Shown here piece by piece: positions 1-11,886 of a stretch of DNA of 64,000 nt. The DNA comes from Paraphysomonas bandaiensis (taxonomy: Eukaryota; Chrysophyceae), in contig CBFFRP010000426.1 in NCBI GenBank assembly GCA_965644295.1, positions 1-64,000 on the forward strand, read 5' to 3'. Under the pieces are notes generated by a model that saw nothing but the letters and a program-made list of their open reading frames with translations, was not told the origin of the DNA and ran no database searches. A program made the position numbers and the translations under genes. Within the stretch, counting starts at the first letter, position 1, and every line of letters starts with the position of its first letter.

Positions 1-87
1 GCTTGGTGCTAGTGATCTTGGGTGCCAGCGGTATACCATTGCGCGGTGACTCTTCGCGGGAGTCACTAACTGAGTTTAGGTCTAAAC

Positions 88-1785
88 TTGGAAAAAAGTG
101 TTTTAATAATAATACCGTTATTACTGTGCTTGTTGGTTCAGTGTAGGTGTTGTTGTAGTTTTATTGTTTACGAGCCAACACCCTGGTTATCAAACCGGGT
201 GTTGTTATACAGCAAGAAGAGTTTACGAAAAATGAAAGGTATTTGTAAAGCTTGCGCAAAATCAAAGATGACAAGGAAATCATTCACCGCAAAGAGAGAT
301 GACGAACTGCAAGCTACAGAGTTCCTTGAGAAGGTTTCTGTGGACATTGCTGTATATTTCAATTGCCCATCCAGACAAGGATACAAATATGTTCTGACAT
401 TATCAGATATAGCCACAAAGGAGTTTTGGGAATATCCGTTGGAGACACGGTCTGCGAATGAGGTGTTGAGTTGCGTGAAGGACTGGGTTGAGCGTAAACT
501 CCCTACATATCCCGGTTCACACCGGTTGATACAGTACCATTCGGATGGGGGGGCTGAGTTGATCGACAAGTCCATTCAGCAATACTTAATGAGCAAGTTT
601 GGAACTAGCATCACTTGGAGCTCCACAGACAGCCCTGAGATGAATGGTGTATCTGAGCGTAGGAATCGAACATTGGGAGAAATGACTCTGGCTCTGTTAA
701 TGGACTCAGGATTACCCGTAATTTTTTGGTGGGATGCTTATGTATATGCATGCATGATAGTTCGACGAATGCCTACACGTACATATCGAGGTTGGATGTC
801 TCCAATGGAATGCGTCCCAGGAGGTTCAGTCCCTGACTTATCGAGATTTCGACGCTGGGGGTGCAAGGCTTATGTGCTTATTCCCAAAGGTGATCGTCGA
901 AAGGACTGGCAGGAGAAGTCGCAGACTGGGTATTTCATAGGTCTATCCAATACGAAAAAGGGATCCCGTGTGTGGCTTGGTGACAAAGAAGTCGTATCAG
1001 TACATGTTCTGTATGATGAAAGTATACCTCCAAGAGATAAGGAGTACTATGCAGAGCTTGAAGAGGCCTTAGTCAAAACTGACCCATTAGATCGATCAGT
1101 TGAAGAGTTTAAACATCTGATTGGTTCGTATCATGTGGACGACGGGTTTCTCTTCAAGACTACGAGAGTTGTGGTGCGAAAAGGACTAATTGTGGCGTTT
1201 AGGGCGCTAGTAACTGCTGGGAAAGAGCAGATAGAAGAAAAAGTCCCTATTCACGTACGTGATATTGCCGAGTTGACTGGTGACTATAACCGCAGGCTGT
1301 ACTCAAAACCTCGTTCTTGTGACGACAAGAGAGGTGGATCGTCATCTACGCCGGCTTCGGGTGACACGCCCAATAAGTCTACGGCGGATGAGATTCCAGG
1401 GAAGAGAATGTCCCTTCGTACTTTGCCGGAGAGTAGTGCGGGTGCTGTACCGAGTGGGGTCAGCGCGAATCGTGTCTTTGAGAATGTACCTTCTTGTGTG
1501 CCAAGTGAGAATAGTGGTACTGTACATGCTGAGTCAAGGGAGACCAGTGGTAAACGTACGCGAATCCGAAGGGTGTTGACTAATGTGTCCACCCTGGGTG
1601 AGGTAAACCTTCTCCATGACGAGGAGATTGTTAACTTGTGTGATGAGAGTGATTGCGCACTTATGTCTAACTCGTCTACTTATAGAGAGCCTGAGACGTA
1701 TGAAGAGTCATTGACATGTCCTGAAGCTTCAAATTGGAAGGAAGCTAGACGATTAGAGAACGGAATGCATTATTCAAGCGGGAAG
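88..1785 (+). pseudogene. copia integrase (zinc finger remnant plus DDE core), broken
   Basis: The frame reads through a remnant of the GAG-pre-integrase zinc finger (CKACAKSKMTRKSF, matching CDVCARAKITRVSF in the right-hand copia copy). The integrase core follows, with the first Asp in VSVDIAVYF, the second in QYHSDGGAEL and the Glu context SPEMNGVSERRN. This is the DDE enzyme that inserts retrotransposon cDNA. The N-terminal ~45 residues do not resemble the homologue, and no ATG begins the frame. After about residue 560 the homology continues in another frame, so the protein is interrupted at ~1785. It is a relic rather than a working gene. Confidence 0.8.
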
Positions 1786-3316
1786 TGTTTAATGTCGTTG
1801 AGACGCCACCTGGTGTTAGACCTCTAAAGTCCAGATATGTGTTCAAACGAAAATACAATAAAGATGGATCAATAAAAAAGCATAAAGCTCGTCTGGTCGC
1901 TCTGGGATATGGTCAAAGGACAGGTATAGACGTCGAAAATACATTTGCTCCTGTGGTGAAATCGATTACGGTTAGACTAATCATTGCCCTTGCTTTCATG
2001 TTTAGTATGCACATCCATCAACTTGACGTGTCGAATGCATTCTGTTATGCTAAAATCGAAGGAGACGTGTACATGGACCCTCCTCCCGATTTTCAGTTGC
2101 CACCAGGACACTGTTTCAAACTATATCGCTCACTATATGGCCTTCGGAGTTCTCCACGTTCATGGTGGAAGACCATACATGGATTTATAAAGTCTTTGGG
2201 ATTCAAACCCTGCATTTTAGAACCATGTCTATATTATATGATGTACAAAGGTCATCGTGTGTACTTAACCATATACGTTGATGATATAGTAATCGCTTGT
2301 GCGGATCTGACTATTTTGACAGAAATCAAGAAACGGTTTTGTGAAAGATTTGACATGTCAGACATGGGAGAATTAGAGCATTTTCTCAACGTTCGAGTTA
2401 CAAGGACCAAGAATTATATTCAACTTGACCAATCGACATACGCTGAAAAAATTCTCACCAAATATGCAGCATTCCTTGGACCTTCAAACAAAGTTCGCAA
2501 ATCCCCACTACCTGTAGATGCCATGGACAGGATTAATTGCACTGATAGTGAGAACTCATCTCAGGAGGAAGAGGGAGTCGACAATTATCCCTATCGTAGC
2601 TTACTAGGTGCCATGCTATATCTATCAATGAATACGCGTCCAGATATTGCGTATGCTGTTGGCCTATTGTCACGATATGCTTCGAAACCAACAAAGGCTA
2701 CATGCAAGTTGATGACTTATTTGTTACAATACATCAGGGGTACTGTGCGGAAAGGTATTCGGTTCAGTGGTAAGAGCTTTGACATGCATATTTTCACAGA
2801 CGCTGACTGGGCAGGCGATACTGTGTCACGAAGGTCGACAACTGGATACATTGTGTTTGCAGCAGGTGGACCACTCACCTGGCAATCAATCTTACAAGTT
2901 ACTGTGTCTACGTCTTCAATGCAGAGTGAGTACCAAGCTATGTACGCTGGCATGCAAGAACTGGTGTGGCTTCGGGGGGTGTTGGCCGAATTGGGACTTC
3001 GACTGTACGAACCCACTCCATTTTTTTAGATAGCCAGAGTGCTCGTGATCTAGCATTAAATCCAGTGTTCCACAAAAGATCAAAACACATTGAAATCAAA
3101 TACCACTGGGTGCGTGAACATGTAGATCCAGAAGGACGTTTTAACACTGCGATATTGTATCACGTTGGAACTGATAACCAGACTGCAGACATATTTACGA
3201 AATCTTTGTGTGGCGTTATATACGAGAAGCATAGAAAGAGATGTCTAGGAGAAGATCAGAAGTCATCTGTGGATGTCATCAGAGAGAATTCATACAAACG
3301 AAACAGAGGCTCATAA
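1785..3316 (+). pseudogene. copia reverse transcriptase and RNase H, frameshifted
   Basis: RVT_2-type reverse transcriptase with FAPVVKSITVRLIIALAF, the HQLDVSNAFCYA block carrying the first catalytic Asp, and the YVDD box in TIYVDDIVIACA. RNase H follows with FTDADWAGD, STSSMQSEYQAM and the tail HKRSKHIEIKYHWVREH. The RNase H frame is cut by TAG at 3027-3029 just after a run of seven T; one additional T would restore the frame seen in homologues, and the tail continues to 3316 in the next frame. The break is either decay or a homopolymer sequencing error. It is joined to the integrase part by another frame change near 1785. Confidence 0.8.
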
Positions 3317-3443
3317 ACGTGTTGTCTACGGAGAGGCTAGCTGAAACGTCGGAGCCATACGTCCACCGGTTTGTCCTATACGGTTTCGGTGGTTGCGTAT
3401 CCGTCAGTTATGCCATGTGTTACAGCTTTGAATTGAGAGGGAG

Positions 3444-3729
3444 TGTTGAGTTTTGCTGTTTGTGAGCAATTAAAAGCTGTAGTTTCCAAGATATTAGAAT
3501 TATATCCGTTACTCAAAGAATACAGTAGTAGCTAGCTGTAGTATGAGAACCAATAATATGATAGCCATTGTAGTGATAAAACTGAAATATACTGACTGTA
3601 CAAGATAGTGACGATGTAAGATCGTACTAGAAATGGTTGGTGTAGTAGAGATAGAAAGAGTTGGTGAACGTCAATGAATGAAGTATGGTATCTCTTATAA
3701 TTATATAATATTCCATATAAGTGTTAACA
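3444..3729 (+). repeat. candidate 3' LTR of the left copia element
   Basis: It starts TGTTGAG immediately after the purine tract GAGAGGGAG and could end with GTTAACA at 3723-3729; these ends are near-inverted copies (TGTTGAG against TGTTAAC). The length of ~286 bp is like the 293-306 bp LTRs elsewhere in the window. No second copy of this LTR is inside the window, so the right border is a guess. Confidence 0.5.
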
Positions 3730-4316
3730 AAGGTCTTATTACTAAAAATGTCTATTTCTAACAAGAGGGACGATTCATGCGTAAAAGCATCAGTAAGTCT
3801 AAATAACGAGGAGTCATCTATAATAATCTTTTAGCTCTTCGGAATAATCTTTCAACCTTTTGAAAACTAATTAGTGTTTTACACAACCCTCAGAAATAGT
3901 AGCCGAGATGTGACTGAAGCCTGTTTTCGTAACAAATAAATATGTAACTAACAATGCATGGTGCGTATGTAATTTAAAGTAACAAGTAATACTCTTCTTC
4001 CTTCCTCCACAATCAATGATTCAGTGTTTGAAAACGAGACTTTTAATTTCTTGCTATATACTCTAAAAGAAAAATACAGAGCTATAAACTATAAACTCAA
4101 ACAGCACTGCTGAAATACTCCCAATAATATCTTGTTATAGTTAGTATGTAATACATAAATCCACCATAATTTTCACTATAATTAGACATACCCAAGTGAG
4201 ATACAACATTCGAAACATTAGCACAAATTAGTTAATAATTGGTTCCTTCATCCACTATCCACTTAAATAGAATAAAATATATTACTAAAAAAGAAAATTA
4301 GATCTACGTCGCAAAC
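3730..4316. other. intergenic, nothing recognised
   Basis: AT-rich stretch between the retrotransposon and the methyltransferase gene. No long open frame, tandem array or obvious inverted repeat was seen. Confidence 0.6.
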
Positions 4317-5647
4317 CTACTGACGAGCATCACTATCCGACATTACATTTCTTACCATATCTAGCCCATTATAGAATACATCCAATACTGCCTTCCTCGA
4401 TTCGTACATGTCATAATAACCTATCACTTCGTCGATTGACTCCAATGCATATGACTCGTTGGTTAGATCTCTTCTGGATATAGCAATTTGAATTTTGAAA
4501 GTACAGTCTCCTTTCGAAGCAGTAATTTCAAAAGTAGTATGTTCAATATGTAGGTTTTTCCGAGGAAGAACTATGCTAACATAATTATCTCTGCAGAAAG
4601 GAACGGCTAGCACTATAGTAAGGAGGAAAATTAAAACTCATGCCACGATTAGAAAACTACAATAATGGTAAGCATACTGCACATATCCCAATGCAAATTG
4701 CAACAAATATCACCTACCCAGGATTACACACCACCAATATATGACCACCTACCATTGGATGTGAGTAGTCGAACAGCAAATGCTTCATTTATTCCTATAT
4801 CTGCGGCCGCACCAGAATTCAGTTCTTCATACGATAAGTGACTCCTCAATGCTACCCCAACGTCCCGGACGTTAGCGGCATCTTTGAGTAGTGTTTCTAC
4901 CGTGGCAATCAATGGAGCAAGTGCATCTCCAATGCTAGTCATTTGTTGACTCAATGTTGTCATCACTGACTGGTGTGTTGCTGATAATAATGAAAAGTAT
5001 ATCATAGAAGTTAACAATGTTGCAACGTACGTACCCAGTGCTGCACTACTGACAGCTTTTTCCACTTGTTGTTTGACGTACACTACAACCAGTACCTTAT
5101 CGCTCACACCCATGGACATATTTAATGCTAAGTCTAAATATTGAAAATTTTTTTTTGCCCATTTCATTAAGGCTTTCGGAGAATCCTCAAAGAACCTCCA
5201 GTTGTCAACGGGGTAAGCATGATATGGAATATTCATTGGTAAAGTTAATACCAAGAATCCTCCAGGCTTGACTGCAGTAGCAAGGCGCAAAAAACTTTCC
5301 CAAAAAAAGTCATCGTGTTCGAATGCACTGGAAGATACCATTATATCAACAGCACCCTCAGGAAATGGCCACTGGAAGACACCGTCTTCATTTTCAGGAT
5401 CAAGAACAACATCAACATTGGGACCATACGATATATCCGCTCCTATATAGATGTAATTCCTCTGATGAAAGCTACTCATAGCAATAGCATCACGACAGTT
5501 TCCATTAACATCAAATGATCCGAAATCAACTATCACTATACCACTGTCCTCATTGAGATATGATCGAGACTGAGGGAAGAGTGGCAGTATACTCCGATCG
5601 AATACCGTAAATAGAGAATAAATAAAGGAGAAATCTCCAAAATGCAT
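4317..5647 (-). CDS. SAM-dependent methyltransferase-like protein with C-terminal extension
   Basis: Spliced model: complement of 4732-5647 joined to 4317-4612, intron 4613-4731 (119 nt, GTGTGTAA...CTATAG behind a pyrimidine tract), about 403 residues. The first ~200 residues fit a class I (type 11-like) methyltransferase: IVIVDFGSFDVNG as motif I, IYIGADISYGPNVDVV, MVSSSAFEHDDFFW, then KPGGFLVLTLP. A hydrophobic segment (LGTYVATLLTSMIYFSLLSA) follows, then a region that could be a coiled coil or all-helical, so it may be membrane-anchored. The 98-residue last exon resembles nothing I know. Substrate is unknown. ATG at 5647 is the first in frame, but an upstream exon cannot be excluded. Confidence 0.65.
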
Positions 5648-5711
5648 TGGGCTTTAATGTGAGATAAGTGAAGAGATTTATGTATTATCAAGCAATGTGT
5701 ACGCATATACA

Positions 5712-5742
<31 letters not shown>

Positions 5743-5804
5743 CATACATACATACATACATTAGATTCCCACACTTCTGTTCAAGCAATGTGTACGCATA
5801 TACA

Positions 5805-5835
<31 letters not shown>

Positions 5836-5945
5836 CATACATACATACATACATACATACATACATACATACATACATACATACATACATACATACATAC
5901 ATTAGATTCCCACACTTCTGTTCAAGCAATGTGTACGCATATACA

Positions 5946-5976
<31 letters not shown>

Positions 5977-6247
5977 CATACATACATACATACATACATA
6001 CATACATACATACATACATACATACATACATACATACATACATACATACATACATACATACATACATACATACATACATACATACATACATACATACATA
6101 CATACATACATACATACATACATACATACATACATACATACATACATACGTACGTACATACATACATACATACATACATACATACATACATACATACATA
6201 CATACATACATACATACATACATACATAGCTGTACAGTTTGTAGTCC
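5648..6247. repeat. compound (CATA)n satellite with a three-fold higher-order unit
   Basis: Long CATA tetranucleotide runs lie at about 5719-5761, 5804-5901 and 5947-6228. Each is preceded by the same leader (GTGTACGCATATACATTACA), and the first two are followed by the same spacer (TTAGATTCCCACACTTCTGT). The region is therefore a leader-run-spacer unit duplicated three times with different run lengths. Open frames inside it (Tyr-Ile-His-Thr or Met-Tyr-Val-Cys repeats) are translation of the simple repeat, not genes. Confidence 0.9.
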
Positions 6248-6443
6248 ATGTCTAGAAGAGTTCGTCGTCTTCTGGATGGGTATGTGGAGTTGTTCCAGCC
6301 GAATCTAGGCATCATTCACCTGTATCGCCATGGCGACAATCCACAGACTTATTGCAGTACTTGTTATCACTTATTGCAGTACTACTGCTGCTTTTTTTCG
6401 AAGTGGTATTATAAAGTACTATATGATGTATTACATTAACTGA

Positions 6444-8120
<1,677 letters not shown>

Positions 8121-8551
8121 ATTATAGATAATAAGAAATATATATATCGTCACTACTGAGATGTAGCAGTGTAAGTGGTTATCACCCATACGCTACTTTT
8201 GTATAATAAACAAAGAGGTAGTTTATAGTATGTATTCTCTCTGTGGATTACTCATACTAAATTCGCGTGTGGTAAAAGCACATCCATTGATTGTTGATAA
8301 TATTAATACTAACTCTAATTACAGTTAGTGGTAAGATAAAAGAAGCAATATTATACTTTAGACACCTCATGTACTACCGCATTGACGATTATGTGAATAT
8401 CACAATTATTTATAACTGTAAGATGATTGCCACGCTATTGGTATTCATAGCAAATACAGAATTCAGAATTCTGCAGTGCAACTGCACTGTGGTACATAGA
8501 CACCCGGACATGTATTATGTATACCAGGTCTACTTACATACATAATTGTTC
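8121..8551. other. intergenic, nothing recognised
   Basis: AT-rich sequence downstream of Cpn60. No coding frame with recognisable content. Confidence 0.55.
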
Positions 8552-8703
8552 CCACTTCCACTGGTGTCGGGACTGCTTGTGCATTGCTGTGAACACCACG
8601 TTGTAACCATCCCGTATATGTATAACATAACATAACGTATGGGATGACTGCAACATGGTGCTCGCAGCAATGCAAAAGGCAATCCCAACGCTAGTAGAAG
8701 TGG
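8552..8703. repeat. 150-bp imperfect hairpin
   Basis: The left arm (8552-8619, starting CCACTTCCACTGG) and right arm (8636-8703, ending CTAGTAGAAGTGG) are reverse complements over ~68 bp with roughly 80% identity by eye. They flank a short AT-rich loop containing AACATAACATAACG. Matching blocks include GCATTGCTG / CAGCAATGC and CATCCC / GGGATG. It could be a MITE-like element or the precursor of a small RNA. No coding frame fits it. Confidence 0.7.
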
Positions 8704-8987
8704 TATGGTTGCACCATAGTGCTCGAATAATTATAAAATCACTATTTACGACAACGAAACACACCAGTAAAAATCAGACCTTCAGGAGTAAGCTGTTCTT
8801 CTCCATATGATTGTGGTTTACCTCCATCTAAACCTCTCTAAATGAGACAACAGCACCACTATCCTAGCATGATGGCCCACTTAGCTTGTCACATCATCAA
8901 AATCACACCCACGCAGAGATGAGTGGACAATTCCTGATACCACGCACATCACCATACTATCATTATCTCCAGTATACTCCAGTATAC

Positions 8988-9108
8988 ACATACATACATA
9001 CATACATACATACATACATACATACATACATACATACATACATACATACATACATACATACATACATACATACATACATACATACATACATACATACATA
9101 CATACATA
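8988..9108. repeat. (CATA)n microsatellite
   Basis: About 120 bp of uninterrupted CATA tetranucleotide units in the intergenic space between Cpn60 and the LYR gene. It is the second of three such arrays in the first 14 kb. Confidence 0.95.
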
Positions 9109-9353
9109 AATATGTATGTGAGGCATCTTGGAACAAAAATATACAAAGGATGCCAATAGGAATACGCTGCTGGATAGCAGTCGACCAACTGGCTCATTTT
9201 TCACTTGGGTCGTAACATATACATATATATACACTCTGTGTGTGATATTCCTTTACATATATATCATTACACAGCACAGTGTCCATATAACATCAACTCG
9301 TATATTATTTCTATTACAATTATTAAATACAAGTTATTATTTTTATCATAATA

Positions 9354-9599
9354 ATGCGTCCTATTGTACGTGATTTATATAAGCGTATTATATTAGTTGG
9401 AAGGGATTATCCAGGTGGTCTAGACACTGTAAGAAGAAAAGCCAAAGAGGCTATATATGCTAATGCTGAACTAACTGATGAACTTGAGATAAAGAAGGCT
9501 GTTAATTGGGGTCGTAGTTCTGTTCGAGATATGATTGGAGTTATTCAGATGAAGAAATACAGATCAATGAAGTCACGATATGGTGGTGAGAATGAATAG
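9354..9599 (+). CDS. LYR-motif protein of the ETFRF1/LYRM5 type
   Basis: Single exon, 81 residues, ATG at 9354. The LYR-like motif LYKRIILVGRDYPGG (residues 8-22) and the C-terminal QMKKYRSMKSRY correspond closely to vertebrate ETFRF1 (LYRM5), which has LGRDYPKG and FLRKYRAMKQRY at the same places. Family members act in mitochondria; LYRM5 regulates electron-transfer flavoprotein, and other LYR proteins serve Fe-S assembly or complex I. Length matches the family. The start is set by the family N-terminus lying directly before LYK. Confidence 0.85.
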   Translation: MRPIVRDLYKRIILVGRDYPGGLDTVRRKAKEAIYANAELTDELEIKKAVNWGRSSVRDMIGVIQMKKYRSMKSRYGGENE

Positions 9600-9876
9600 G
9601 CCCGACATATACATATATATATATGATTGAACACACAGTATGGGTTTATTCCGTATAGATATATTCGTAGACTTGTATATATCCTTTTCTTGAAGTCAAG
9701 TGTCGAAATCATATTAATTTATTGTAGTAGCAGAATGCTATGGTGTATTATATCTTGCATCATAAACTACGATTAAGCAAGATGTTTTATTCATGGCAAG
9801 ACGTTTTTATGAATGCTTTAAACATAGCTCTTGAATGTACTATGTTGTACAATGAATGTAATGGGTATAATATGTT
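9600..9876. other. intergenic, nothing recognised
   Basis: AT-rich spacer between the LYR gene and the tandem repeat block; no open frame of note. Confidence 0.5.
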
Positions 9877-10403
9877 GTACACTTATATTCTCTCGTTGAG
9901 CCGAGTGCATGCAAGAGGCTCATCTTGTACTGAGAGACAATAGTGCATGACGTGTATTGGTTGTGTGATGGGTATAATATGTTGTACAGTTCTACTACTG
10001 CTACGTGTGTTAGCTGAGTGAATATAGTATGCTCAGGCAGTATTGGCTGTGTGATGGGTATATGTTGTATATTGTTATGCTACACTTATATTCTCTCGTT
10101 GAGCCGAGTGCATGCAAGAGGCTCATGTTGTACTGAGAGACAATAGCGCATGACGTGTATTGGTTTTGTGATGGGTATCATATGTTGTACAGTAATACTG
10201 CTACTACGTGTGTTAGCTGAGTGAATATAGTATGCTCAGGCAGGGTGCATCGAGAGATAGTGTATACGTGTATTGGTTGTGTGATGGGTATATGTTGTAT
10301 ATTGTTATGCTACACTTATATTCTCTCGTTGAGCCGAGTGCATGCAAGAGGCTCATGTTGTACTGAGAGACAATAGTGCATGACGTGTATTGGTTGTGTG
10401 ATG
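9877..10403. repeat. tandem repeat with internal hairpin, three units
   Basis: A ~100-bp block starting ACTTATATTCTCTCGTTGAG occurs at 9881, 10084 and 10314 (spacings 203 and 230 bp). A second block (TACGTGTGTTAGCTGAGTGA...CTCAGGCAG) lies between copies 1-2 and 2-3. Every copy of the first block contains a self-complementary core: CTCTC...TTGAGCC...GGCTCAT...GAGAG. The conserved stem in all copies suggests a structured transcript or a mobile unit. No protein frame is shared by the copies. Confidence 0.75.
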
Positions 10404-10841
10404 GCAATGGGGTGAACTACAGTTCAATTGAGTGAGAAAGTGATAAATATTCATGGACTTAGTGTGTGTTGTTCATACAGTGAAAGGAAAGTTATATGAT
10501 GTAATGTGTTCATGGTCGTACGTAAGTTGTATATTTAAATCACAAGTGGCTAGAAACAATGTAGCTACAAGTAGGGCAATGACTGCCGGCAACTACACCT
10601 ATTTCGCTCATCGTGAGGATCAATGGGTTGACAGTGATAGTATGAGGGCAGATAACGTGGTTGCTGGTAAGCAAAAAGGCGCTTCTGTTACATCCTATGA
10701 GACTTAAAATTGTAATAAATTGTTGTCTCTAACCCTAATACCACAAATAGAATAGTTTCTTTAACATTTCTACTTAAATACTTTAAATACTCCTAAATTT
10801 CCCAAATTATCGTAAAATTCCCACGTTTGCATAATGTTTAC
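10404..10841. other. intergenic, no supported gene
   Basis: It contains one 84-codon frame (10453-10707) without recognisable content, judged chance. The remainder is AT-rich. Confidence 0.5.
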
Positions 10842-11410
10842 TTATTGTCTTCAAGTGACATACTGAATATACTAGAATAAGATCCATATTCTAATACAGT
10901 AAATGAATACAGTGCTATACTTGGTCTGCTATGTTTTGAGCTACTTTAGTCAACTATACTTAGGATCCAGATAAAAGTGTAGTCAGTGGACCTTGCAGAC
11001 TATGGTTTAAACATAGTAGCAAGTTTAAGAGAATATTTTAATGAGTGCCGTGCTACAATGTTTCTCGACAGCAACAAATACAGAACATCAAAAATCATAT
11101 CATGCCGCCCCACAATGAGAAATGTATATAGTACTATCCGTAGTAAATGTCTGTTTTTTTAGCAATATCCTATTAGAATATTCTAGTATATTCAGTGCGT
11201 CACATGAAGGCAATGTACGAGAAGACAGTGAAATGTGGTGGTGTACAAATTACAAACGCTGTGATGATATTGAAACTGAAATAGCTAGTTAGATCTTTCA
11301 AGATATGTTTAGTAACGGGAGGTTCACATATGTAGCAGATTATGCGTGGAGCAAAATGACAACACTAACACTTCATAAGGAGAGCGATATAAGATAGATA
11401 TATCAAGCTT
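10842..11410. repeat. two inverted fragments of the copia LTR
   Basis: 10846-10898 matches the right end of the LTR at 60172-60464 (TTGTCTTCAAGT...CCATATTCTAATA) in the same orientation. 11171-~11400 matches the same LTR in the opposite orientation, starting TATTAGAATATTC and including the block CTTTCAAGATATGTTTAGTA. The intervening ~270 bp is unrecognised. This looks like the remains of two LTR insertions or one rearranged copy. Confidence 0.65.
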
Positions 11411-11886
11411 CGAAGGATAGCTACCAAAATTATATAGCTAGTAGGGTAACTAGAAAAATAAAATTCGAACTGTAAAACAAACATCTCTCATCCTTCATTG
11501 CCATTCACTAAATCTATACCACCACTACTACTACCAAGCAATATATATTATTAAATCTTAGATAGTCACGATCCTCTATAGCAGTCAAGGTACTTCACTT
11601 TCACTAACATAGAGCACCTATCACCTATCATATTATTAATTCACAAAGTACTGCTTTTAACTGTACTCTTCTATTAGCACTCATAACTCTAATTCGATGG
11701 TTGTGTCAAGCACAATTTTAATAAATGCGCACAGAAGGAACGATGAAATCGACTCAGTGGTTCGGGTCCATTTTTCTACAGGTGCCTAATTTCTCCAACT
11801 CGCTCGCCGAGAGGTAGGGTCCAAAGGTGCGAGACTGCGGACACTGGTTCTCATTCCCGGCCCGACTTCTCTTTCGTAACTGCCGC
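11411..11886. other. intergenic, nothing recognised
   Basis: AT-rich up to ~11750, then a more GC-rich stretch forming the 3' flank of the coiled-coil gene. A frame in 11754-12038 (-) overlaps that gene's end across a run of nine C and may be a shifted continuation, but I cannot support it. Confidence 0.45.

Larger units (their letters stand above)
1..3729 (+). mobile_element. Ty1/copia retrotransposon, decayed, 5' end outside or lost
   Basis: Integrase, reverse transcriptase and RNase H remains follow in copia order (integrase before RT), which separates it from gypsy-type elements. Gag and protease are not visible; the window opens inside the element or its 5' part is lost. The polyprotein is broken twice, near 1785 and near 3025. 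A purine tract GAGAGGGAG at 3435-3443 directly precedes a TGTTGAG start, as expected for the polypurine tract and 3' LTR. It resembles the minus-strand copia element at the right end of the window but is clearly diverged, so it is an older copy or another family. Confidence 0.85.

Noticed and set aside
5668-6315. Long open frames of Tyr-Ile-His-Thr or Met-Tyr-Val-Cys repeats
   Set aside because: They are six-frame translations of the (CATA)n satellite and occur equally on both strands; the same holds for 8881-9234 and 13556-13995.
6248-6439. Open frame starting MSRRVRRLL as a separate gene
   Set aside because: More likely a first exon of Cpn60 or chance; not enough support to list alone.
10453-10707. 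84-codon frame starting with ATG
   Set aside because: No recognisable motif, next to repeats, base composition like the surrounding non-coding DNA.
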